Source: Bacteroidota bacterium (GTDB taxonomy: Bacteria; Bacteroidota; Bacteroidia; 2-12-FULL-35-15). Taken from it: a stretch of 64,000 bases of DNA. This document shows positions 50,948 to 59,975 of this stretch, one piece after another. Location: assembly GCA_005772895.1 (NCBI GenBank), contig SXIH01000028.1, positions 62,001 to 126,000 on the forward strand. Reading direction: 5' to 3'. The translations under genes were made by a program, and so were the position numbers. The notes beneath the pieces were generated by a model. The model was not told the origin of the DNA. It searched no databases and saw nothing but the letters and a program-made list of their open reading frames with translations. Within the stretch, counting starts at the first letter, position 1. Each line of letters opens with the position of its first letter.

Positions 50948-53764
50948 TTACTTACTCAAGTACAAATTTCTCTCTGAGTAAATATTATGGAAATACTCAT
51001 CCGTTAAATCATCAATGAAATAAATTGCTTCTCCCGTTGATTTCATTTCCGGTCCAAGCTCTTTTGTTACTTCAGGGAATTTCTCATACGAGAACACCGG
51101 AATTTTTATTGCGTATCCTTTTTTGCGTGGAGTAAATTTGAAGTCTTTCACTTTTGCACCTAACATTACTTTGGTTGCATAATTTACATAAGGCTCATCA
51201 TAAGCTTTTGCAATAAACGGAACAGTACGGGATGCACGTGGATTTGCTTCAATAATATAAACCACCTCATCTTTAATCGCGAATTGGATGTTTAACAATC
51301 CAACTGTTTTTAAAGCAATAGCAATTGTTTTGGTATGTTGCTCCATTTGTTTGATTACATTCTCGCTCAAATCGAATGGGGGAAGAACAGCATACGAATC
51401 ACCAGAATGAATTCCTGCAGGTTCAATATGCTCCATCATTCCAATAATGTAATTGTCTTTACCATCACAAATGGAATCACTCTCAGCTTCTATCGCTCCT
51501 TCTAAAAAATGATCTAACAATACTTTATTTCCTGGATGATCTTGTAAGAGTTTAACAACATGTTGTTCCAACTCTTGCTCATTAATTACAATCTTCATAC
51601 TTTGTCCGCCCAATACATAACTCGGACGAACTAACAATGGAAAGCCCAATGTTTTTGATAACTCAACTGCTTGCTCGGCATCTTCTATCACACCAAATTT
51701 TGGATAAGGAATATTATTGTCCTTCAGCAATTGAGAAAAACTTCCTCTGTCTTCTGCTAAGTCTAATGATTTATAATCGGTACCGATAATTTTTATTCCG
51801 TAACGTTCTAATTTTTCTGCTAGCTTCAAGGCTGTTTGTCCGCCCAATTGAACTATTACACCTTCTGGTTTTTCATTTAGAATGATATCATAAATGTGTT
51901 CCCAGAAAACTGGTTCGAAATATAATTTATCTGCTACGTTAAAATCTGTAGAAACAGTTTCAGGATTACAGTTAATCATGATGGTTTCGTAACCACATTC
52001 TTTTGCAGCTAAAACTCCATGCACACAACTATAATCAAATTCAATTCCTTGCCCGATACGATTCGGACCACTTCCTAACACTACAATTTTTTTCTTGTCG
52101 GATGCGATTGATTCATTTTCATCTTCGAATGTGCTATAGTAATAAGGTGTTTTCGCTTCAAACTCTGCAGCACATGTATCAACCAATTTATAAACGCGAT
52201 TGATTTTTAACTCTCTTCTACGATTGAACACTTCACTCTCCAAACATTTTAGAAGATGAGCAATTTGTCTGTCGGCATAACCTTTTTGTTTTGCTTCGTA
52301 TAAAATTTCACGAGGCAATTCAGCCAATGTATATTTCGATATTTCATTTTCTAACAAAATCAATTCTTCAATTTGGTTTAAGAACCAAGGATCGATGCGT
52401 GTTAGTTTTTGAATTGTTTTGATAGAGATTCCTAATTTTATTGCATCGTAAATGTGAAACAAACGATTCCAACTCGGGCGCTCTAAACTTTTTAATAATT
52501 CATCTTGATTTTTTACTTCTCTTCCATCAGCACCTAAACCATTACGTTTGATTTCCAAACTCTGACAAGCTTTTTGTAATGCTTCCTGGAAACAACGTCC
52601 GATTCCCATTACTTCACCAACCGATTTCATTTGAAACCCTAATTCACGATTAGCACCTTTGAATTTATCAAAGTTCCAACGCGGAATTTTTACAATCACA
52701 TAATCCAATGTAGGTTCAAAAAATGCAGAAGTAGATTTTGTAATTTGATTTTCTAATTCATCCAAGTTAAATCCTATTGCCAGCTTAGCAGCAATTTTTG
52801 CAATTGGATAACCGGTTGCTTTACTTGCTAATGCAGATGAACGTGAAACACGAGGATTAATTTCAATCGCAATAATATCTTCTGAATCATCCGGATTAAC
52901 CGCAAACTGAACGTTACAGCCACCGGCAAAATTTCCGATACTGCGCATCATTTTGATGGCCATAGTGCGCATCTTCTGAAAAGTGCTATCAGATAAAGTC
53001 ATTGCAGGAGCAACAGTGATACTATCTCCTGTATGAACTCCCATTGGATCGAAATTCTCAATCGAACAAATAATTACAACGTTATCATTACTATCGCGCA
53101 ACAATTCCAACTCATATTCTTTCCAGCCCATTACAGCTTTGTCAATCAATACTTCGTGAATTGGTGAGGTATGCAAACCTCTGTCGATTGCTTTATCAAA
53201 TTCTTCTTTTACATAAACAACTGCACCTCCGCTTCCACCTAATGTGAAGGATGGACGAATTACCAATGGAAAACCAAACTCCTGAGCAATTTCTTTCCCT
53301 TCTAAAAACGAACGACAGATTTTTGAAGGAGCCATTCCAACGCCAATCGATTCCATGCGGGCACGGAATTTATCTCTGTCTTCTGTAACTTCAATCGCTT
53401 CAATATCCACCCCAATCATGCGAACACCATACTTTTTCCAGATACCCATCTCATCACACTTCATCGCAAGGTTCAAAGCTGTTTGTCCGCCCACCGATGG
53501 CAGAACCGCATCAATATCTTTATTTTCTTCTAAAATTTTGATTATGGATTTCACTTCCATTGGCAACAGGTATACATTTTCCGCTGTCACCTTATCCGTC
53601 ATAATAGTAGCCGGATTCGAATTGATCAAAGTTACTTTCACACCTTCTTCGCGCAACGAACGGGCTGCCTGGGAACCTGAATAATCAAATTCACATGCTT
53701 GTCCGATTACAATTGGACCACTACCGATGATTAAAACTGATTTTATGGAATTATCTCTTGGCAT
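50948..53764 (-). CDS. carB: Carbamoyl-phosphate synthase large subunit
   Basis: Makes carbamoyl phosphate for pyrimidine and arginine synthesis from ammonia passed by CarA, bicarbonate and two ATP. Two homologous halves each hold an ATP-grasp domain: LIIGSGPIVIGQACEFDYSG with LGGSGGAVVY, and VVLGSGPNRIGQGIEFDYSC with LGGQSMKIVI. At 938 residues it ends after the second half and lacks the C-terminal MGS-like allosteric domain that E. coli CarB has; this short form is usual in Bacteroidota as I recall. No carA is adjacent. A TATTTTCG box on the minus strand (53833-53826) may be its -7 element. Confidence 0.95.
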   Translation of the reverse strand: MPRDNSIKSVLIIGSGPIVIGQACEFDYSGSQAARSLREEGVKVTLINSNPATIMTDKVTAENVYLLPMEVKSIIKILEENKDIDAVLPSVGGQTALNLAMKCDEMGIWKKYGVRMIGVDIEAIEVTEDRDKFRARMESIGVGMAPSKICRSFLEGKEIAQEFGFPLVIRPSFTLGGSGGAVVYVKEEFDKAIDRGLHTSPIHEVLIDKAVMGWKEYELELLRDSNDNVVIICSIENFDPMGVHTGDSITVAPAMTLSDSTFQKMRTMAIKMMRSIGNFAGGCNVQFAVNPDDSEDIIAIEINPRVSRSSALASKATGYPIAKIAAKLAIGFNLDELENQITKSTSAFFEPTLDYVIVKIPRWNFDKFKGANRELGFQMKSVGEVMGIGRCFQEALQKACQSLEIKRNGLGADGREVKNQDELLKSLERPSWNRLFHIYDAIKLGISIKTIQKLTRIDPWFLNQIEELILLENEISKYTLAELPREILYEAKQKGYADRQIAHLLKCLESEVFNRRRELKINRVYKLVDTCAAEFEAKTPYYYSTFEDENESIASDKKKIVVLGSGPNRIGQGIEFDYSCVHGVLAAKECGYETIMINCNPETVSTDFNVADKLYFEPVFWEHIYDIILNEKPEGVIVQLGGQTALKLAEKLERYGIKIIGTDYKSLDLAEDRGSFSQLLKDNNIPYPKFGVIEDAEQAVELSKTLGFPLLVRPSYVLGGQSMKIVINEQELEQHVVKLLQDHPGNKVLLDHFLEGAIEAESDSICDGKDNYIIGMMEHIEPAGIHSGDSYAVLPPFDLSENVIKQMEQHTKTIAIALKTVGLLNIQFAIKDEVVYIIEANPRASRTVPFIAKAYDEPYVNYATKVMLGAKVKDFKFTPRKKGYAIKIPVFSYEKFPEVTKELGPEMKSTGEAIYFIDDLTDEYFHNIYSERNLYLSK

Positions 53765-53891
53765 ATTTAGATTTTAGATATTAGATGTGAGATATTAGAT
53801 CTTTGCATTTCACTTTTATCGCTCACGAAAATACTTATAAAAGCGCCTTTTCTTTAAAAATTCTATTAACAAGTTTTCAAGAAAAAAGGGC

Positions 53892-53926
53892 ATAAAAAAA
53901 GCCTTTCCACTAAAGGAAAGGCTTTT
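53892..53926. terminator. Terminator between rpmH and carB
   Basis: Ten-base stem AAGCCTTTCC/GGAAAGGCTT (53899-53908 and 53915-53924) with A-run before and T-run after. It ends rpmH transcription on the minus strand before carB. Confidence 0.88.
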
Positions 53927-53949
53927 ATATTGATAGAAATTTTTCAATT

Positions 53950-54111
53950 CTATTTATGTTTTTTTTCGTCAGAAACTGTTAATTTTTTTCTGCCTTTAGC
54001 TCTACGGGAAGCTAATACTCTGCGACCATTAGCCGTAGCCATTCTCTCACGGAAACCGTGCTTGTTTTTTCTCTTTTTTACTGATGGCTGGTAAGTACGT
54101 AATGCTTTCAT
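53950..54111 (-). CDS. rpmH: Ribosomal protein bL34
   Basis: A 53-residue basic protein of the large ribosomal subunit. Translation of the minus strand gives [20 protein letters not shown] followed by [20 protein letters not shown] and [13 protein letters not shown]. FQPSxRKRxxxHGFRxRMxTxxGRxVLxxRRxKGRxxL is the bL34 signature; here YQPS replaces FQPS and two extra residues lie near the start. It is single-copy in most genomes. The gene is flanked by its own promoter (54183) and a terminator (53892), so it is monocistronic here. No dnaA or rnpA is adjacent. Confidence 0.97.
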   Translation of the reverse strand: MKALRTYQPSVKKRKNKHGFRERMATANGRRVLASRRAKGRKKLTVSDEKKHK

Positions 54112-54182
54112 TATTTCTCTTATTGTTATGCTCTCTGGTTATAGAGAAGCTATTTTATTGTTCTTTTCTTAAATTCGGACTG

Positions 54183-54212
54183 CAAAGATAGTAGTTTTTT
54201 CATTTCTGCAAA
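54183..54212 (-). promoter_or_regulatory. Promoter of rpmH
   Basis: On the minus strand TTTG (54212-54209) and TATCTTTG (54190-54183) are separated by 18 bases, a close match to the Bacteroidota consensus. The leader to the ATG at 54111 would be about 65-70 nucleotides. Confidence 0.7.
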
Positions 54213-54337
54213 ATTTTAATTGAAATTGATGCGGTAATACTTAAAAATAGCCTTTTTTAAGGTATTTCGAAGAGAAATACGTCCTAAAGAAAGGATAGAA
54301 TTAATCTAAATAATAGAATCAAAGAGGCAAAAAATCA

Positions 54338-54345
54338 TACATTTG
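54338..54345 (+). promoter_or_regulatory. Likely -7 box of the ABC exporter gene
   Basis: TACATTTG fits TAnnTTTG and ends 18 bp before the ATG at 54364. No clear -33 partner is seen. Confidence 0.4.
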
Positions 54346-54363
54346 CACCACAATTTTGAATAA

Positions 54364-56157
54364 ATGGCAAGAAAAGTAAAAGAAACGGACGATTTACCTA
54401 AAGCAAAAGTCAATAAAACCTCTTTAAAAAAGGCTCTCCGCATATTTTATTATACCGGGAAGCACAAGTGGAAATTATACTTAGGAATGTTCTTTTTACT
54501 ACTGACTGGTGGAACTGCCTTGGTCTTCCCGATGATGTTGGGAGATTTGATTAGCACTATTGAATTGAAGAATTATGATCGAATCAACACAATCGGGCTT
54601 TATTTAATAGTGGTTTTAAGTTTACAGTCGGTTTTTTCCTATTTCCGCATTTATCTTTTTGTGAATTATACAGAAAATACGCTGGCTGGTTTGCGCCAAG
54701 CCGTTTATGCTCATTTGATCACATTACCTATGAGCTTTTTTGTACAACAAAGGGTTGGCGACTTAAATAGCCGTATGTCGGCCGATATTTCTCAGATTCA
54801 AGACACTCTTACAACTACAATAGCTGAATTTTTACGTCAATTCATGTTGATTATTGGTGGAATTGCTTTCTTACTTTTCCTTTCACCAAAATTGACCCTG
54901 ATGATGCTTGGAATTGTTCCTGTTGTAGCAATTGCTGCAGTAATTTTCGGTCGGTTTATCAGAAAAACATCCAAATTAGTTCAGGAAAAAATAGCGGAAT
55001 CAAATACTGTAATCGAAGAAACATTACAAGGCATTGTGAACGTGAAAGCCTTTGCTAATGAATTTTTTGAAAATGTCCGTTACAAAAAAAGCACTCAAGA
55101 AATTGTAAAAAATGCTGTTCTGGGAGGAAAATACAGAGGCTTTTTTGCTTCTTTTATTATCTTCTGTTTGTTCGGAGCCATTGTAGCCGTTATTTGGTAT
55201 GGAATTAATTTGGCGTCACAAGGACAACTACTAATAAGTGAACTTTTTTCTTTCATTTTATATTCTGCTTTTGTGGGAGTTTCATTTGGCGGTGTTGCCG
55301 AATTGTATGCACAAATTCAAAAAGCAATTGGTTCGGTAGAGCGTGTTTTTGAAATATTAGATGAGAAACCAGAAGTATTGGAAATAAATACAATTCAAAC
55401 AGATATTAAACGTGTAGAAGGAAATGTCCGTTTCGAGAATGTTGCCTTTACTTACCCTTCACGTAAAGAAATTCAAGTATTAAACAATATTACTCTTACG
55501 GCAAATAAAGGTGAAACTATTGCTATTGTCGGACCAAGTGGTTCCGGAAAATCTACTTTAATTGGATTGCTTCTCCGTTTTTATGATCCGGAAAAAGGAA
55601 CATTGTATATTGATGAAAAAAATGCAAAAGATTTTTCTTTAACAGCACTTCGAAACAATATGGCTATTGTTCCTCAAGATGTTTTATTGTTTGGCGGAAG
55701 TATTAAAGAAAATATTGCATACGGAAAACCAAATGCAACAATTGCAGAAATAGCAGAAGCTGCACGCAAAGCAAACGCATTGGAATTCATTGATACTTTC
55801 CCAGAAAAATTTGAAACAATTGTTGGAGAAAGAGGAATTAAACTTTCGGGCGGACAACGCCAGAGAATTGCAATTGCACGTGCCGTATTAAAAGATCCAA
55901 GTATTTTAATTTTAGATGAAGCAACCAGTTCACTAGATTCAGAATCAGAAAGAGTGGTACAGGAAGCATTGGATAAATTAATGATCGGAAGAACTTCATT
56001 TGTAATCGCTCATAGATTATCTACAATTCGCAAGGCTGATAAAATAGTTGTAATCGACAAAGGTACTGTGAGAGAAGTTGGAACTCACGAAGAACTTATG
56101 CTGTTGGATAATGGAATGTATCGCAGCTTAAGTAACTTACAGATGCAGTTGGCTTAG
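54364..56157 (+). CDS. MsbA-type ABC exporter (fused permease and ATPase)
   Basis: A 597-residue half-transporter. Six membrane helices occupy about residues 35-330. The ATPase has Walker A IVGPSGSGKSTLIG, Q-loop IVPQDVLLFGGSI, signature KLSGGQRQRIAIARA, Walker B SILILDEATSSLDSES and the H-loop VIAHRLSTIRKAD. It works as a homodimer exporting lipids or drugs; with several LPS-transport genes in this window a lipid A flippase is possible but not shown. An extra charged N-terminus (ARKVKETDDLPKAKVNK) precedes helix 1. Its stop overlaps the convergent rsmG by four bases. Confidence 0.92.
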   Translation: MARKVKETDDLPKAKVNKTSLKKALRIFYYTGKHKWKLYLGMFFLLLTGGTALVFPMMLGDLISTIELKNYDRINTIGLYLIVVLSLQSVFSYFRIYLFVNYTENTLAGLRQAVYAHLITLPMSFFVQQRVGDLNSRMSADISQIQDTLTTTIAEFLRQFMLIIGGIAFLLFLSPKLTLMMLGIVPVVAIAAVIFGRFIRKTSKLVQEKIAESNTVIEETLQGIVNVKAFANEFFENVRYKKSTQEIVKNAVLGGKYRGFFASFIIFCLFGAIVAVIWYGINLASQGQLLISELFSFILYSAFVGVSFGGVAELYAQIQKAIGSVERVFEILDEKPEVLEINTIQTDIKRVEGNVRFENVAFTYPSRKEIQVLNNITLTANKGETIAIVGPSGSGKSTLIGLLLRFYDPEKGTLYIDEKNAKDFSLTALRNNMAIVPQDVLLFGGSIKENIAYGKPNATIAEIAEAARKANALEFIDTFPEKFETIVGERGIKLSGGQRQRIAIARAVLKDPSILILDEATSSLDSESERVVQEALDKLMIGRTSFVIAHRLSTIRKADKIVVIDKGTVREVGTHEELMLLDNGMYRSLSNLQMQLA

Positions 56158-56786
56158 TGCATCGGCATATAAACCACTTTCTTCGTTTCAAAAAATTCTT
56201 CAGAGAAAAAATCTTTTAAATCGTGAAACACCACACGTTTTTTAAAATCTTTAAATTCTTCTGTTAAATCGCCTCCTTTCAAATACAAAATTCCGTTAGG
56301 CAAAATATTGAATTGATTTTTGGAAAATTTATTTTGAACCCATTTGTAAAAAGCAGGAAATTCAGTCACAGCACGACTCACTACAAACTCAAATTTTTCT
56401 TGCACTTCTTCTGCACGGATATGTTCTGCTCTTACATTTTTTAATCCTAAAGCTTGTGCTACTTCGTTCACCACTTTTATTTTTTTACCAATAGAATCCA
56501 CTAAATAAAAATTACTCTCCGGAAATAAAATTGCGAGCGGAATACCAGGAAAGCCTCCTCCGCAACCAACATCCATAATATTTGTTTTTGGTTTAAATGC
56601 CATCACTTTCGCAATACCTAAAGAATGTAATACATGTCGCTCGTACAACAATTCAATATCTTTTCGAGAAATCACATTTATTTGCGCATTCCATTCTTCA
56701 TACAAGGCTTGCAATTTTGAAAATTGCTCTTGTTGAGTTGAAGTAATGTTTGGAAAGTATTTGAGGATAATGGAGATGTCTGACAT
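56154..56786 (-). CDS. rsmG: 16S rRNA (guanine-527-N7)-methyltransferase
   Basis: A 210-residue SAM-dependent enzyme that methylates G527 in the 530 loop of 16S rRNA. The SAM motif is IMDVGCGGGFPGIPLAILFP, followed by LVDSIGKKIKVVNEVAQALGL and FVVSRAVTEFPAFYKWV. Length is normal. It starts eight bases after the sigma-factor gene stop and is the last gene of a three-gene leftward operon (57438, 56795, 56154). Loss of RsmG gives low-level streptomycin resistance in other bacteria. Confidence 0.96.
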   Translation of the reverse strand: MSDISIILKYFPNITSTQQEQFSKLQALYEEWNAQINVISRKDIELLYERHVLHSLGIAKVMAFKPKTNIMDVGCGGGFPGIPLAILFPESNFYLVDSIGKKIKVVNEVAQALGLKNVRAEHIRAEEVQEKFEFVVSRAVTEFPAFYKWVQNKFSKNQFNILPNGILYLKGGDLTEEFKDFKKRVVFHDLKDFFSEEFFETKKVVYMPMH

Positions 56787-56794
56787 TGAAAAAG

Positions 56795-57412
56795 TTAAAT
56801 TTTTCCATCCGAATTTCTCAAAATATTTGCTAAAAACTCTCTTGCTCTGAATAACTGTGCTTTTACCGTTCCTAAAGGCAAGTCTAATTTTTCTGCAATT
56901 TCTTCGTAAGACAATTCTTCGAAATAACGCATCTCCACTAAAATACGATAACGTGGTTTTAATTTTTCTACTACTTCATGCATATGCTTTACCTTTTGCT
57001 TCTTCACCATATTCTCCTCCGGATTCAAGCCTTCTGCTTTTATGTCCATACTCATTTCTCCACCTTCATCGTTTTCGAATGTACGGTCGATGGAAAAAGT
57101 TGTCATCTTTTTTCTTCTGATAAAATCAATACAATTGTTGGAAGCAATTTTAAATAACCAAGTACTGAATGCGTAGTTTGGAGTATACTGACTCAATCTC
57201 TTAAACGCTTTTCCAAATGCTTCAATGGTCAAATCATCCGCATCATCTTTATTGTTTACCATCTTAAGCAACATAAAATAAACTGAATCACGGTAACGGC
57301 CCATCAATTCGGCATAGGCTTTTTGGTCGCCTTTATCTAATGCTGCCCGAATCAAATGGTAATCGTGTACTGCTTTTACTGAAAGATTCGGGTCAAATTC
57401 TAAGTCATCCAT
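56795..57412 (-). CDS. ECF-family RNA polymerase sigma factor
   Basis: A 205-residue extracytoplasmic-function sigma factor. Region 2 is YRDSVYFMLLKMVNNKDDADDLTIEAF to FSTWLFKIASNNCIDFIRRKK. Region 4 is RILVEMRYFEELSYEEIAEKLDLPLGTVKAQLFRARE, with the helix-turn-helix. A longer acidic linker (MSMDIKAEGLNPEENM) separates the two. No anti-sigma factor with a membrane helix is adjacent; instead it sits between a glycosyltransferase and rsmG. Many Bacteroidota sigma factors of this type act without a dedicated anti-sigma. Regulon unknown. Confidence 0.93.
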   Translation of the reverse strand: MDDLEFDPNLSVKAVHDYHLIRAALDKGDQKAYAELMGRYRDSVYFMLLKMVNNKDDADDLTIEAFGKAFKRLSQYTPNYAFSTWLFKIASNNCIDFIRRKKMTTFSIDRTFENDEGGEMSMDIKAEGLNPEENMVKKQKVKHMHEVVEKLKPRYRILVEMRYFEELSYEEIAEKLDLPLGTVKAQLFRAREFLANILRNSDGKI

Positions 57413-57437
57413 ACTTTAACGAAAATTTATTTACGTT

Positions 57438-58571
57438 TTATTTCCACTTATTTTTTTTCATGAACATATTCGACACAGTAATCATCGGATATATAAACAA
57501 TAAAATCACTTCAATGAATGGCGCCAACAGCAATAAATCCTTTTCAGCCAATTGCTTCATCGATTTGTTAAAGATAATCATTTGAATTAACAATCGCAAA
57601 GCAAACAAAGATAATACGACTATCGGTTGAAATTGCAATATCAATACCGCAACAAAGGACATAAAGAACAAATACTGACTACTACTTATCATCATTAAAC
57701 GGAACTTACTTGCCCCGTTATAAAATTTAAATGTTGTAACATGTCTGCGCTTCTGACGGAACCATGATTTGTAACTTTTCTTCACTCTGGAAATTGTATG
57801 GCTTTCAACACTCACTTCAATTTTTGAATTCCGTTTTGTGGCAGCTTCATTCACAAATAAATCATCATCACCTGATTCGATATGGTAATGCGATGCAAAA
57901 CCTTTCATTTTAAAAAACAAGGATTTTTTATACGCCAGATTTCTTCCCGTTCCCATATAAGTCTTACCAGCTAAAGCAAAAGACAAAAACTGTACAGCAA
58001 TCATAAACGTATCGTAACGAATAATTTTATTCAGAAATCCCTTCTGCTTTTCGTATCCACCATATCCTAAAACAATTTCGGTTTCATTTGAAAAATGCAA
58101 CATCATGTTTTTCAACCAATCTTTACTGTTTGGTCTGCAATCAGCATCTGTAAGCAACATGTGCTCATTGTTCGCGCCTTTAATTCCCATCATCAAAGCC
58201 ACTTTTTTGCCATGCGAATACGTTTCATCTTCTTTGATTGTAACAATTTTTAAATTCGAATGTTTTTTAGCAAACTCTTTTAAAAAATCAGCGGTATTGT
58301 CCCAGGAACAATCATTCACCACCACCACTTCAAATTGTGGGTAATCCTGAGCAAAGATGAGTGGTAAAAATTCTGCAAGATTATCATCTTCATTTTTAGC
58401 ACAAATAACAATAGAAGCAGGCGGAGTATTGGAAGGCATCTCTTTCTTCTTATAAAAAGCTAGCCGGCTAAAAAACCCTAAATAATACCATAGCTGTATG
58501 AGCAGAGCAAATGCAAACACTCCGAATACAACCAAACCAATAGAAAAAACTGTAAATACTGAAAAATCCAT
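57438..58571 (-). CDS. Membrane-anchored GT2 glycosyltransferase
   Basis: A 377-residue processive-type GT2 enzyme. A single N-terminal helix (residues 6-30) precedes the catalytic domain: ASIVICAKNEDDNLAEFLP, VVVNDCSWDNTADF, LLTDADCRPNSKDWL (DxD), and ESGDDDLFV, with the RQKRRHVTT motif that replaces QxxRW. Three C-terminal helices follow (about 295-375). It resembles enzymes that make surface polysaccharide or glycolipid. It is the first gene of an operon with the ECF sigma factor and rsmG. Confidence 0.88.
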   Translation of the reverse strand: MDFSVFTVFSIGLVVFGVFAFALLIQLWYYLGFFSRLAFYKKKEMPSNTPPASIVICAKNEDDNLAEFLPLIFAQDYPQFEVVVVNDCSWDNTADFLKEFAKKHSNLKIVTIKEDETYSHGKKVALMMGIKGANNEHMLLTDADCRPNSKDWLKNMMLHFSNETEIVLGYGGYEKQKGFLNKIIRYDTFMIAVQFLSFALAGKTYMGTGRNLAYKKSLFFKMKGFASHYHIESGDDDLFVNEAATKRNSKIEVSVESHTISRVKKSYKSWFRQKRRHVTTFKFYNGASKFRLMMISSSQYLFFMSFVAVLILQFQPIVVLSLFALRLLIQMIIFNKSMKQLAEKDLLLLAPFIEVILLFIYPMITVSNMFMKKNKWK

Positions 58572-58641
58572 AATTTATATCCTATCCTTATTTAACCCCG
58601 TATTCACACAAAAATAGATTTAAGGTTCTTTAGTATTCTCT

Positions 58642-58649
58642 TATCTTTG
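58642..58649 (+). promoter_or_regulatory. Possible -7 box of tgt
   Basis: TATCTTTG matches TAnnTTTG about 125 bp before the tgt ATG. If used, the AT-rich hairpin repeat at 58683-58770 would be transcribed as the tgt leader. Confidence 0.4.
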
Positions 58650-58682
58650 CGATGATTTAAACAAAGTAATTAACAATTTTAG

Positions 58683-58770
58683 GAAGAGGTAAATAAGGAA
58701 TTAGGGGATTAAGTTAAATTAGGCAAAACCCAATTTAACCTAATTAACTCTTCAACCTATTTTACCTATT
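58683..58770. repeat. AT-rich long hairpin repeat, copy 2
   Basis: Contains the 22-base block shared with 28129-28150. Arms GTTAAATT/AATTTAAC and the outer AGGTAAATA/TATTTTACCT can pair, giving a long nested hairpin. It ends five bases before the tgt start codon. Confidence 0.75.
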
Positions 58771-58774
58771 TATT

Positions 58775-59905
58775 ATGAAGTTTACAATATCACATAAAGA
58801 CACCAACAGCAAGGCCAGAGCGGGAGAAATCACCACCGACCATGGTGTAATACAAACTCCCATTTTTATGCCTGTCGGGACGGCCGGGACTGTGAAAGGA
58901 GTTCATCAGCATGAGCTAAAAGAAGACGTTAAAGCTCAGATTATCTTAGGAAACACTTACCATTTATACTTACGTCCGGGTTTAGAAGTAATAGAACAAA
59001 CGGGAGGATTGCATAAATTCAATGGTTGGGACAAACCTTTATTGACCGATAGCGGTGGTTACCAGGTTTATTCTTTATCAAGTTCAAGGAAACTTACGGA
59101 GGAGGGCGCAAAATTTACTTCTCATATTGACGGCAGCAAACACTTTTTTACTCCCGAAAGTGTGATGGATATTCAGCGTACTATTGGAGCCGATATTATT
59201 ATGGCATTTGATGAATGTACGCCCTACCCTTGCGAATACGATTATGCAAAGAAGTCGTTAGATATGACACACCGTTGGCTAAAGCGCTGTTGCACCCGTT
59301 TTGATGAAACAGAAGGCAAATATGGATTTACGCAAACACTTTTCCCTATAGTACAAGGAAGCGTGTATCCCGATTTACGTAAAAAATCTGCCGAATTTAT
59401 TGCAGAACAAAACCGTGAAGGAAATGCCATTGGCGGATTATCAGTTGGTGAACCGGCTGAAGATATGTATGCAATGACTGAAGTTGTCTGCGATATTTTA
59501 CCTATTGAAAAACCCCGTTACTTAATGGGCGTTGGTACTCCTATAAATATTTTAGAGTCAATTGATTTAGGAATTGACATGTTTGATTGTGTAATGCCAA
59601 CCCGGAATGCCCGTCACGGTTTATTATATACTCAAAACGGAATCATGAACATGAAAAACGAAAAATGGAAAAATGATTTTTCTGTTTTGGACGAAAACGG
59701 AACATCCTATGTTGACAAGGCTTACACTAAGGCATATGTTCGTCATTTAGTTCATTCGCAAGAATTATTAGCTGCTCAAATCTGCAGTATTCACAATTTG
59801 GCGTTTTATTTGTGGTTAGTGGGCGAAGCGCGCAATCAAATCATTGCCGGAACCTTTAGAGAATGGAAAAATAAAATGGTATTACAACTGGGAATTAGAT
59901 TATAG
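58775..59905 (+). CDS. tgt: Queuine tRNA-guanine ribosyltransferase, lacking zinc cysteines
   Basis: A 376-residue TGT that exchanges G34 of GUN-anticodon tRNAs for the queuosine precursor. The general base region DSGGYQVYSLSS and the nucleophile Asp in MFDCVMPTRNARHG are intact, as is GGLSVGEP. In E. coli the zinc site is CDCYTC plus a later His in IHNL. Here the aligned segment reads NGTSYVD, so all three cysteines are missing, while CSIHNL keeps the His. Overall length and other motifs argue for a working enzyme with an altered structural site. Confidence 0.93.
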   Translation: MKFTISHKDTNSKARAGEITTDHGVIQTPIFMPVGTAGTVKGVHQHELKEDVKAQIILGNTYHLYLRPGLEVIEQTGGLHKFNGWDKPLLTDSGGYQVYSLSSSRKLTEEGAKFTSHIDGSKHFFTPESVMDIQRTIGADIIMAFDECTPYPCEYDYAKKSLDMTHRWLKRCCTRFDETEGKYGFTQTLFPIVQGSVYPDLRKKSAEFIAEQNREGNAIGGLSVGEPAEDMYAMTEVVCDILPIEKPRYLMGVGTPINILESIDLGIDMFDCVMPTRNARHGLLYTQNGIMNMKNEKWKNDFSVLDENGTSYVDKAYTKAYVRHLVHSQELLAAQICSIHNLAFYLWLVGEARNQIIAGTFREWKNKMVLQLGIRL

Positions 59906-59975
59906 AACTTGGTCAATCGTTGGCTGGGAATTGAATTACAACTCTACTCCAACTTGAAACTTTTAAACTTGAAAC

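Noticed and set aside
50948-53764. Truncated carB
   Set aside because: Both ATP-grasp halves are complete; only the MGS-like domain is missing, which as I recall is the usual form in this phylum.
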